A stretch of DNA of 5,161 nt from an uncultured Clostridia bacterium (GCA_947652805.1 CANTEM010000083.1:1-5161); one strand, 5' to 3'. Shown: positions 1 through 5,161, counted from the stretch's first letter. Notes: generated from the letters alone by a model not told the origin. A program made the numbers and translations.

Positions 1-33
1 TAAAAGGCCCCCTTTGCACAAGGGGGCCTTTTA
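1..33. terminator. Strong bidirectional intrinsic terminator hairpin
   Basis: Arms at 2-14 and 20-32 are perfectly complementary (AAAAGGCCCCCTT and AAGGGGGCCTTTT), with a 5-nt loop TGCAC; positions 1 and 33 can add one more T-A pair. The GC-rich core, flanked by an A-run on the left and a T-run on the right, can terminate transcription in either direction. The neighbouring nifJ gene has its own terminator closer to its stop codon. This hairpin therefore most likely ends a gene lying beyond the left edge, perhaps convergent with nifJ, or acts as a backstop. Confidence 0.9.
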
Positions 34-101
34 TGTTTGGTTAGTTTTTCGTTTTTCCTTTGACGGGGAGCGTTTTTAGGGTGCAAAATCCCAATCAAAC
101 A

Positions 102-128
102 AAAAAGGCTGCAAAATGCAGCCTTTTT
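102..128 (-). terminator. Intrinsic terminator of nifJ
   Basis: A perfect 12-bp stem joins 102-113 (AAAAAGGCTGCA) to 117-128 (TGCAGCCTTTTT) around a 3-nt AAA loop. Read on the minus strand, it starts 8 nt after the nifJ stop codon and ends in a U-run made by the complement of 101-106. This is a textbook rho-independent terminator for the PFOR transcript. Because the stem has A/T runs at both ends, it could also stop rightward transcription entering from the left. Confidence 0.92.
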
Positions 129-136
129 CATTTTCA

Positions 137-3100
137 TTATTCGTAAAGCTTGCCCATTCTGACAAGACGCTGATACTTTTCTGCCGCAGCAGCCTCTGCC
201 TGGGTGAACAGTTTTTCTGCTCTTTCCGGGAAGGACTGTGCAAGACGCGCATACCGAGCCTCGTTCTGAATGAATTCCTTGTAGTTGCCGGTAGGCTCCT
301 TGGAATCAATGGTCAGCTTGCCCGATTCCAGAGTCGGATTATACCGGAACATATGCCAGTAGCCTGCTTCCACTGCCTTCTTCATTTCCAGCTGACAGTT
401 CTGCATACCGCCCTTCTTAATACCGTGCATCTCACAGGGAGAATAACCGATGATCAGGGAAGGACCGTGATATGCTTCTGCTTCGCGGATTGCTTTCAGG
501 GTCTGGTTCATATCTGCGCCCATAGCAATCTGTGCTACATATACATAGCCGTAGGACATAGCAATTTCTGCAAGGTTCTTCTTGCCAATTGCTTTACCGG
601 CTGCTGCAAACTGTGCAACCTGACCTACGTTGGATGCCTTGGAAGCCTGTCCGCCGGTGTTGGAATAAACCTCGGTATCAAATACCATAATGTTCACATC
701 TTCTCCGGAAGCAAGAACGTGGTCCAAACCGCCGAAGCCGATATCGTATGCCCATCCGTCGCCGCCGAAGATCCATACGGACTTCTTGGACAGATAATCT
801 TTGTTTTCCAGAATCTTAGCACGCAGGTCTGCGCAAGTGTCGCACTTGCAAGCCTCCAGCATTGCAATCAGATCCTCTGTTGCTTTTGCGTTTGCTTCGC
901 CGTCATCCAGCGTATTCAGATAAGCGTCAATAATTGCTTTCTTATCTGCGTCCGTTGCAATTTCAGCAAGTTCCTTCACGTAACCGATGAGGCGCTCGCG
1001 GATTGCTTTCTGACCCAGATGGATACCCAGACCATGCTCAGCGTTATCCTCGAACAGGGAGTTTGCCCATGCGGGACCCTTGCCGCTTTCGTGGTTTACA
1101 GTGTAAGGCGTTGCAGGTGCGCTTCCGCCCCAGATAGAAGAACATCCGGTTGCGTTGGAAACGATCATTCTTTCACCGAACAGCTGGGTGATAAGACGTG
1201 CATAAGTAGGCTCTGCACAGCCTGCGCATGCGCCGGAGAACTCAAGCAGCGGCTGTTTGAACTGGCTGCCCTTGATGGTGCTCTCTGCGAAGGGCAGATC
1301 CTTTTTGGATACGTTCTTTACTGCATAGTCGAATACTTCCTGCTGATCCAGCTGGGTATCCTGGAGCACCATTTCCAGCGCTCTCTTTTCCGGCTTGGTG
1401 GGACAGGTCTTTACACAAAGGGTACAGCCCATACAATCCAGCGGGCTGATTGCAATGGTGAACTTCAAGTCTTCGCAGCCCTTGCCGATCATCTTTGCAG
1501 TGTATCTTGTCTGTGCGGGAGCCTTAGCAGCTTCCTCAGCGTTCAGTGCAAAGGGACGGATGGTAGCGTGGGGACATACAAAGCTACACTGGTTACACTG
1601 GATACAGTTTTCTTCATGCCAAACGGGAACCATAACGGCAACGCCGCGCTTCTCGTAAGCGGTAGAGCCCTGGGGGAAGGTACCGTCTGCTCTTTCTGCG
1701 AATGCAGATACAGGCAGGGAGTCGCCGTCCATTTTACCAACAGGTCTTACAACCTCGTTGACAAACTTCACAAGTTCCGGACGATCGCCCTGGGCGGGAG
1801 CTTCAGCGGGAGTTTCGCCTGCGTCCTTCCAGGATGCGGGAACGTCAACCTTTACAAGGGCGCCTGCGCCCATGTCGATTGCCTTGTGGTTCTGGTCGAC
1901 AACGTCCTGACCGAACTTGGAGTAGGACTTGGTTGCCATATACTTCATGTATCCTACAGCCTCGTCCAGGGGCATGATCTTTGCAAGAGCAAAGAATGCA
2001 GCCTGCAGGATAGTATTTTTAACCTTCGCATTGCCGATATCGTTCTTTGCAATGGAGGTTGCGTTGATGATATAGAACTGAATATCATTGTTTGCGATGT
2101 AGGACTTCACAGATGCGGGCAGGTGTGCGTCCAGCTCCTCAGCAGACCACAGGCAGTCCAGCAGGAAGGTGCCGCCGGGTTTTACATCGTTTACAATCTT
2201 GAAGCCCTTCAGGATGTAGGACGGGTTATGGCAGGCAACGAAGTTTGCCTGGGTGATGTAGTAAGGACTCTTGATAGGAGCGTCGCCGAACCGCAGGTGG
2301 GAAATGGTAACGCCGCCGGTTTTCTTGGAGTCATACTGGAAGTATGCCTGGATGTACTTGTCGGTATGGTCGCCGATGATCTTGATGGAGTTCTTGTTCG
2401 CGCCAACAGTACCGTCGCCGCCCAGACCCCAGAATTTGCAGGAAATGGTTCCCTTTGCAGAGGTATCGGGAGCCGGCTTTTCGTCCAGAGACAGACCGGT
2501 TACGTCGTCTACGATACCGATTGTGAAGTTTGCCTTGGGTGCATCGCATGCAAGGTTTTCATAAACGGCAAAGATAGAAGCAGGAGTGGTGTCCTTGGAA
2601 CCGAGGCCGTAACGTCCGCCTACAACCGTCTTATCGGAAACACCCTTGGAAGCAAGTGCGGTCATAACGTCCAGATACAGAGGCTCGCCCAGCGCGCCGG
2701 GTTCCTTTGTTCTGTCCAAAACAGCGATCTTCTTTGCTGTAGCAGGAATTGCAGCAAGGAGCTTGTCCGCTACGAACGGTCTGTACAGACGAACCTTTAC
2801 AAGACCAACCTTTTCGCCGGCAGCGGTGAGGTAGTCGATTACTTCTTCTGCCACGTCACAAATGGAGCCCATAGCGATGATTACACGCTCAGCATCCGGT
2901 GCGCCGTAGTAGTTGAATGCCTGGTAGTCTGTGCCCAGCTTCTTGTTTACTTTATCGAAATACTTATCAACGATTGCAGGCAGCTCGTCATAGTAACGGT
3001 TGCATGCTTCACGATGCTGGAAGAAAATGTCGCCGTTTTCAGCAGAACCCCGGAGTACAGGATGTTCCGGATTGAGGGCGCGGCTGCGGAATGCATTGAC

Positions 3101-3718
3101 TGCATCCATATCAACCATTTCCTTCAGGTCTTCATAATCCCATGCTTCGATCTTCTGAATCTCATGAGAGGTACGGAAGCCGTCGAAGAAGTTCAGGAAG
3201 GGAACACGGCCTTCAATGGTTGCCAGATGTGCAACCGCGCCAAGGTCCATAACTTCCTGGGGATTGGTTTCAGCAAGCATCGCATAACCGGTCTGACGGC
3301 ATGCGTAAATGTCGGAATGGTCGCCGAAAATGTTCAGCGCGTGGGAAGCAACGCAGCGTGCAGATACATGAATGACGCTGGGAAGCAATTCGCCGGCGAT
3401 TTTGTACATATTGGGGATCATCAACAGAAGGCCCTGAGATGCTGTATATGTAGTAGTCAGCGCACCTGCTGCCAGGGAGCCGTGTACAGCGCCTGCCGCG
3501 CCTGCCTCAGACTGCATTTCCATTACGCGGACGCGATCACCGAAAATGTTACGGGCGCTTTCTCCGAAAATGTTTTTGTCTGTCGCAGACCAGGTGTCTG
3601 TGATTTCCGCCATCGGAGAGGACGGAGTGATAGGGTAGATTGCGGCAACTTCCGTGAACGCATAGGATACATGCGCCGCGGCGGTGTTACCGTCCATGGA
3701 TACTTTTCTTCTTGCCAT
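137..3718 (-). CDS. nifJ: Pyruvate:ferredoxin (flavodoxin) oxidoreductase, single-chain, homodimeric type
   Basis: This cytoplasmic enzyme oxidatively decarboxylates pyruvate with CoA to acetyl-CoA and CO2, reducing ferredoxin or flavodoxin through thiamine diphosphate (TPP) and three [4Fe-4S] clusters. All expected parts are visible in 1193 residues. The N-terminal pyruvate/TPP domain (about 15-250) has YPITPSSPMAE at 28-38, EMQSEAG at 67-73 and R121, matching T31, E64 and R114 of the Desulfovibrio africanus enzyme. A transketolase-C-like domain (about 275-390) and a gamma domain (about 425-610) follow, then the EKR signature at 689-691. The two-cluster ferredoxin domain has C705/C708/C711/C715 and C762/C765/C768/C772. 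The TPP-proximal cluster ligands are C831, C834, C859 and C1095. The C-terminal TPP/Mg region runs from GDGWAYDIG (986-994) to EVYSNTGGQ (1016-1024). The D. africanus C-terminal extension is absent, as in most clostridial enzymes. The start is fixed by AGGAGG at 3728-3733, 9 nt upstream, and by the family N-terminus MARRKVSMDGNTA. The gene ends in tandem stops (TAA then TGA), is followed directly by a terminator and has its own promoter. Confidence 0.98.
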   Translation of the reverse strand: MARRKVSMDGNTAAAHVSYAFTEVAAIYPITPSSPMAEITDTWSATDKNIFGESARNIFGDRVRVMEMQSEAGAAGAVHGSLAAGALTTTYTASQGLLLMIPNMYKIAGELLPSVIHVSARCVASHALNIFGDHSDIYACRQTGYAMLAETNPQEVMDLGAVAHLATIEGRVPFLNFFDGFRTSHEIQKIEAWDYEDLKEMVDMDAVNAFRSRALNPEHPVLRGSAENGDIFFQHREACNRYYDELPAIVDKYFDKVNKKLGTDYQAFNYYGAPDAERVIIAMGSICDVAEEVIDYLTAAGEKVGLVKVRLYRPFVADKLLAAIPATAKKIAVLDRTKEPGALGEPLYLDVMTALASKGVSDKTVVGGRYGLGSKDTTPASIFAVYENLACDAPKANFTIGIVDDVTGLSLDEKPAPDTSAKGTISCKFWGLGGDGTVGANKNSIKIIGDHTDKYIQAYFQYDSKKTGGVTISHLRFGDAPIKSPYYITQANFVACHNPSYILKGFKIVNDVKPGGTFLLDCLWSAEELDAHLPASVKSYIANNDIQFYIINATSIAKNDIGNAKVKNTILQAAFFALAKIMPLDEAVGYMKYMATKSYSKFGQDVVDQNHKAIDMGAGALVKVDVPASWKDAGETPAEAPAQGDRPELVKFVNEVVRPVGKMDGDSLPVSAFAERADGTFPQGSTAYEKRGVAVMVPVWHEENCIQCNQCSFVCPHATIRPFALNAEEAAKAPAQTRYTAKMIGKGCEDLKFTIAISPLDCMGCTLCVKTCPTKPEKRALEMVLQDTQLDQQEVFDYAVKNVSKKDLPFAESTIKGSQFKQPLLEFSGACAGCAEPTYARLITQLFGERMIVSNATGCSSIWGGSAPATPYTVNHESGKGPAWANSLFEDNAEHGLGIHLGQKAIRERLIGYVKELAEIATDADKKAIIDAYLNTLDDGEANAKATEDLIAMLEACKCDTCADLRAKILENKDYLSKKSVWIFGGDGWAYDIGFGGLDHVLASGEDVNIMVFDTEVYSNTGGQASKASNVGQVAQFAAAGKAIGKKNLAEIAMSYGYVYVAQIAMGADMNQTLKAIREAEAYHGPSLIIGYSPCEMHGIKKGGMQNCQLEMKKAVEAGYWHMFRYNPTLESGKLTIDSKEPTGNYKEFIQNEARYARLAQSFPERAEKLFTQAEAAAAEKYQRLVRMGKLYE

Positions 3719-3764
3719 GTAGGGGTTCCTCCTGTATATTTAGTTAATAGTGAAACCATGTAAG

Positions 3765-3782
3765 TTGAGCGCAGTCGCTCAA
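3765..3782. promoter_or_regulatory. Perfect 18-bp palindrome at the nifJ transcription start
   Basis: On the minus strand this reads TTGAGCGACTGCGCTCAA: two 7-bp arms (3765-3771 and 3776-3782) around a 4-nt centre. It begins 5 nt downstream of the predicted -10 box and covers the predicted start at about 3781. It could be a repressor operator or, as RNA, a hairpin at the extreme 5' end that protects the message. The TTG(N4)-N4-(N4)CAA layout resembles the geometry of redox-sensing Rex operators, but the inner half-site bases differ from the Rex consensus I know, so no regulator is assigned. Confidence 0.6.
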
Positions 3783-3787
3783 AGATT

Positions 3788-3816
3788 ATTATACATCCTT
3801 TCAGCCGCTTTGTAAA
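3788..3816 (-). promoter_or_regulatory. Sigma-A promoter of nifJ
   Basis: On the minus strand, a -35 box TTTACA (complement of 3811-3816, five of six consensus bases) is followed by a 17-bp spacer and a perfect -10 box TATAAT (complement of 3788-3793). The predicted start is near 3781, giving a leader of about 63 nt. The region upstream of the -35 box (about 3817-3845) is very AT-rich and could act as an UP element. The match quality fits high expression of a central fermentative enzyme and argues that nifJ does not depend on readthrough from the ATPase gene. Confidence 0.88.
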
Positions 3817-3838
3817 TAAGGAATTTATGAATAATTGT

Positions 3839-3858
3839 AAAAAAGATTGGGCTTTTTT
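3839..3858 (-). terminator. Possible weak terminator downstream of the AAA+ ATPase gene
   Basis: On the minus strand the sequence A6-G, a 6-nt loop, then C-T6 can form a 7-bp stem (3839-3845 with 3852-3858), starting 10 nt after the ATPase stop codon. Its U-run lies within the stem's 3' arm. The stem has only one G-C pair, so it is thermodynamically weak. It may terminate partially, and some readthrough into nifJ is possible. No better terminator is visible between the two genes. Confidence 0.35.
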
Positions 3859-3868
3859 GCAGAATTTT

Positions 3869-4888
3869 TCATGCATCTTCCACCGCGGCGGCAACATCCT
3901 GCTCCAGAATCTGCATCAGATCCTCTTTGGTGACAGTCTCCAGCCCGGCAAGCCGGTTTGCCTGACAGGACAGGATCCGCTCAAACACGTTGCGCACGCC
4001 CCGGGCATTTCCAAAAGTACGCCGCTGGGCTGCCGCCATTTCCCGGAAATATTCCAGCAGTTTATTCTGTGCCGCCTCATCCGGCTTGTAACTGCTTTTT
4101 TTGCAGTTGCCCCGGAAAATCTCCAGCATTTCCTCCGGGGTATAATCTGTGAATTCCAGATACCGGTTGAAGCGGGAGCGCAATCCTGGATTGGATTCAA
4201 TGAAATCATACATCAGATCTGTATAGCCTGCCACAATGACGATCAAATCGTCCCGGTTGTCCTCCATTGCTTTCAGAATGGTGTCCACTGCTTCCTGACC
4301 GAAATCGTTTTCCGATCCAGAAATAAGGGTATACGCCTCGTCCACAAACAGCACACCACCCGCCGCTTTTTCCAGCACCTTGGAGGTTTTGATCGCTGTC
4401 TGTCCCACATATCCGGCAACAAGCCCGCTGCGGTCCACCTCCACAAGCTGTCCCTTCGATAAAATTCCAAGAGAATGGTACACCCGTGCCATAAGGCGGG
4501 CAATCATGGTTTTGCCCGTTCCGGGATTGCCGGAAAACACCATATGGAGGGACATGTCCGCCGTAGGCAGATCGTTTTCCTTGCGCTTCTGGTACACCTG
4601 GGCAATATTGATCAGACTGCGCACTTCCTTTTTGATATTGTCCAGTCCGATATAACCATCCAGCTCCTTTTGCAATGCTTCTATATCTTCCCGCTGGGGC
4701 GCGTCCGTCTCCTCGCCCTTTTTCACCGGCGGTTCCTGGGACGCTGCCTTTGCAGGCGCATCCTTTCCGGTATGGGGCTGTGCTGGCATGCCGCTCCACA
4801 AATCCGCGCCCACACGGCGCAGGTTCTGCTCCGTCATCGACCGAATAATCTCTGTCTGCTGGGCAATGATTTCATCCTTTTTATCCAT
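3869..4888 (-). CDS. AAA+ ATPase of the CbxX/CfqX (SpoVK-like) family
   Basis: The product is a 339-residue cytoplasmic ATPase of the group that includes sporulation protein SpoVK, the Rubisco activase CbbX and the C-terminal half of EccA from type VII secretion. Such proteins form hexameric rings that remodel other proteins. Visible motifs are Walker A GNPGTGKT (120-127), a pore-loop AGYVG (158-162), Walker B VLFVDEA (179-185), a sensor-1 region IVAGYTD (218-224), an arginine-finger segment NPGLRSRF (233-240) and sensor 2 GNARGVRN (293-300). All catalytic elements look intact. The N-terminus is less typical: a short charged, probably helical segment (1-31) precedes a Pro/Ala/Lys/Glu-rich linker (about 33-65), with the AAA module starting near 70. 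There is no signal peptide or membrane segment. The ATG is preceded by AAGGA (complement of 4898-4902) at 9 nt, and the gene ends in TGA. It is co-directional with nifJ, 150 nt upstream. The substrate is unknown. A sporulation role is possible by homology, but the sequence does not show it, so no symbol is given. Confidence 0.93.
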   Translation of the reverse strand: MDKKDEIIAQQTEIIRSMTEQNLRRVGADLWSGMPAQPHTGKDAPAKAASQEPPVKKGEETDAPQREDIEALQKELDGYIGLDNIKKEVRSLINIAQVYQKRKENDLPTADMSLHMVFSGNPGTGKTMIARLMARVYHSLGILSKGQLVEVDRSGLVAGYVGQTAIKTSKVLEKAAGGVLFVDEAYTLISGSENDFGQEAVDTILKAMEDNRDDLIVIVAGYTDLMYDFIESNPGLRSRFNRYLEFTDYTPEEMLEIFRGNCKKSSYKPDEAAQNKLLEYFREMAAAQRRTFGNARGVRNVFERILSCQANRLAGLETVTKEDLMQILEQDVAAAVEDA

Positions 4889-4916
4889 GACATTCCATCC
4901 TTATTATTGTTCTTGC

Positions 4917-4932
4917 AGTATTGTACCATACT
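4917..4932. promoter_or_regulatory. Imperfect palindrome over the ATPase -10 box
   Basis: AGTATTGTACCATACT equals its own reverse complement at 14 of 16 positions. The outer half-sites AGTAT and ATACT are exact, and a GTAC core lies between them. It entirely contains the -10 box of the ATPase promoter, a position where a bound protein would block transcription. The same half-sites occur in the rightward promoter at 5074-5102, though with a different spacing. Confidence 0.4.
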
Positions 4933-4948
4933 ACGTGCCTGTTTTTCT
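4920..4948 (-). promoter_or_regulatory. Probable promoter of the AAA+ ATPase gene (extended -10)
   Basis: On the minus strand, TGGTACAAT supplies an extended -10 element: TGn followed by TACAAT, the hexamer being the complement of 4920-4925. At 17 bp upstream the -35 position holds AGAAAA (complement of 4943-4948), a poor match; extended -10 promoters often tolerate this. The predicted start is near 4913, leaving a 25-nt leader before the ATG at 4888. Two copies of ATAGAAAAA (complements of 4942-4950 and 4954-4962) lie at and just above the -35 position and may act as an UP-type element. Confidence 0.6.
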
Positions 4949-4962
4949 ATAGATTTTTCTAT
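4942..4962. repeat. Direct repeat of a 9-mer, 12-bp period
   Basis: TTTTTCTAT occurs at 4942-4950 and again at 4954-4962, separated by AGA. On the minus strand these are ATAGAAAAA A-tracts one helical turn apart, located at and above the -35 position of the ATPase promoter. They may curve the DNA or contact the RNA polymerase alpha subunits. In an AT-rich spacer, a repeat this short could also be chance. Confidence 0.5.
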
Positions 4963-5003
4963 TTTCTCCTGTCGAATAATAAAAAATTTTGGATATTCTG
5001 CGG

Positions 5004-5032
5004 TTGCATTTCCATAAACATAGTTGTATAAT
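5004..5032 (+). promoter_or_regulatory. Possible upstream rightward promoter
   Basis: A perfect -10 hexamer TATAAT at 5027-5032 has TTGCAT at 5004-5009 exactly 17 bp upstream. The -35 matches consensus only in TTG. If real, it starts near 5039 and runs rightward ahead of the better promoter at 5071-5100. Its -10 box sits in the loop between the arms of the 5008-5046 inverted repeat, so its activity would be tied to whatever uses that repeat. Confidence 0.35.
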
Positions 5033-5046
5033 AGGTTTATGGAAAT
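5008..5046. repeat. Perfect 12-bp inverted repeat with a 15-nt centre
   Basis: The left arm ATTTCCATAAAC (5008-5019) is exactly complementary to the right arm GTTTATGGAAAT (5035-5046). The 15-nt centre contains TATAAT. No T-run follows on either strand, so it does not look like a terminator. Its place in a divergent control region suggests a protein-binding site or a structured leader. Twelve perfect bases per arm is unlikely by chance in a spacer of this length, although AT-richness weakens that argument. Confidence 0.75.
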
Positions 5047-5070
5047 CGTAAAAATTTTCATGATATGTAA

Positions 5071-5100
5071 TTGACAGTATATAATAAGAAATGGTATACT
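5071..5100 (+). promoter_or_regulatory. Strong rightward sigma-A promoter
   Basis: A perfect -35 box TTGACA at 5071-5076 is followed by an 18-bp spacer and TATACT at 5095-5100 (five of six). A TGn extension is present at 5092-5094. The predicted start is near 5107. It drives transcription out of the right edge, divergently from the ATPase gene, and is the best evidence that another gene begins at or just past the window's end. Confidence 0.82.
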
Positions 5101-5102
5101 GT
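5074..5102. promoter_or_regulatory. Inverted repeat superimposed on the -35 and -10 boxes
   Basis: Perfect 8-bp arms ACAGTATA (5074-5081) and TATACTGT (5095-5102) are separated by 13 nt. The left arm overlaps the end of the -35 hexamer and the right arm contains the whole -10 hexamer. The arm centres are 21 bp apart, close to two helical turns, so a dimeric regulator could contact both arms on one DNA face. This is a candidate repressor operator for the rightward transcript. Confidence 0.5.
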
Positions 5103-5142
5103 TTTATTGGTACAAGCCGAAGGGGAAGCATCTGAGGATAAT

Positions 5143-5161
5143 TTGACAGCGATATTGGACT
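5143..5161 (+). CDS. Possible 5' end of a rightward gene (partial)
   Basis: A TTG codon at 5143 follows GAGG (5134-5137) by 5 nt and lies about 36 nt after the predicted start of the strong rightward promoter. Six codons are visible (Met/Leu-Thr-Ala-Ile-Leu-Asp) before the window ends. The frame is open upstream as far as a stop at 5068-5070, but no better start with a ribosome binding site is seen there. Too little is present to name a product. The real start may lie beyond the edge, or the transcript may be a non-coding RNA. Confidence 0.25.

Noticed and set aside
79..94. GGGTGCAAAATCCC as a small hairpin between the two terminators
   Set aside because: It has only three G-C pairs around a long loop and no U-run; the TGCAAAAT it shares with the nifJ terminator loop region looks like coincidence.
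116..3763. Plus-strand open frame of 1215 codons covering the whole nifJ gene
   Set aside because: It is the codon-aligned antisense of a clearly recognisable PFOR. Its cysteine-, leucine- and valine-rich translation matches no family I know, and it begins inside the nifJ terminator with no ribosome binding site.
3765..3782. Firm assignment of the nifJ palindrome as a Rex operator or a CIRCE element
   Set aside because: The geometry is Rex-like, but the half-site TTGAGCG departs from TTGTTAA/TTGTGAA. CIRCE has longer arms and a 9-nt spacer. I kept it as an unassigned palindrome.
3827..4462. Plus-strand 211-codon open frame under the AAA+ ATPase gene
   Set aside because: It is also codon-aligned antisense to a real gene with all AAA+ motifs. 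It ends exactly at an antisense TTA leucine codon and has no ribosome binding site.
4475..5017. Plus-strand 180-codon open frame across the ATPase 5' half and the spacer
   Set aside because: Most of it is antisense to the ATPase coding region, and the tail crosses the promoter region. There is no start signal and no recognisable protein features.
4834..5061. Minus-strand 75-codon open frame overlapping the ATPase start
   Set aside because: It has no Shine-Dalgarno site upstream of its ATG at 5061. It runs through the ATPase promoter and continues out of frame into the ATPase coding region. Its composition simply reflects the AT-rich spacer.

Overview
The window reads as chromosomal DNA of an anaerobic Gram-positive clostridium, most likely of the Ruminococcus/Oscillospiraceae type. 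The evidence is a single-chain clostridial-style pyruvate:ferredoxin oxidoreductase (PFOR), a SpoVK/CbxX-type AAA+ ATPase, clear sigma-A promoters, strong Shine-Dalgarno sites, GC-moderate genes between AT-rich spacers, and compact hairpin/T-run terminators. The assignment rests on recalled family features, not on a search.

Layout. Positions 1-136 form a short intergenic block with two stacked, near-symmetric (bidirectional) intrinsic terminators. The right-hand one ends the PFOR transcript. The left-hand one probably serves a gene beyond the left edge. Positions 137-3718 (minus strand) hold an intact PFOR gene, nifJ, of 1193 codons. Positions 3719-3868 are its control region: a near-consensus promoter (TTTACA, 17 bp, TATAAT), then a perfect 18-bp palindrome lying on the predicted transcription start, then a strong ribosome binding site. 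Positions 3869-4888 (minus strand) hold a complete AAA+ ATPase gene of 339 codons. Positions 4889-5161 are an AT-rich divergent control region with a leftward promoter for the ATPase gene and one, possibly two, rightward promoters for something that starts at or beyond the right edge. Several inverted repeats lie directly on these promoters.

Function. PFOR is the central pyruvate-oxidising enzyme of fermentative anaerobes: it makes acetyl-CoA and CO2 and passes electrons to ferredoxin. The ATPase belongs to the CbxX/CfqX/SpoVK remodelling family. Its substrate is unknown, and nothing in the sequence ties it to PFOR except the shared strand. With its own promoter, nifJ is probably an independent unit.

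The most interesting parts are regulatory: the palindrome at the nifJ start point, and the operator-like repeats at 4917-4932, 5008-5046 and 5074-5102. Two of the latter share AGTAT/ATACT half-sites over opposing promoters. A 1215-codon open frame antisense to nifJ is judged to be a codon-usage artefact. I see no mobile element, CRISPR array, tRNA or rRNA.
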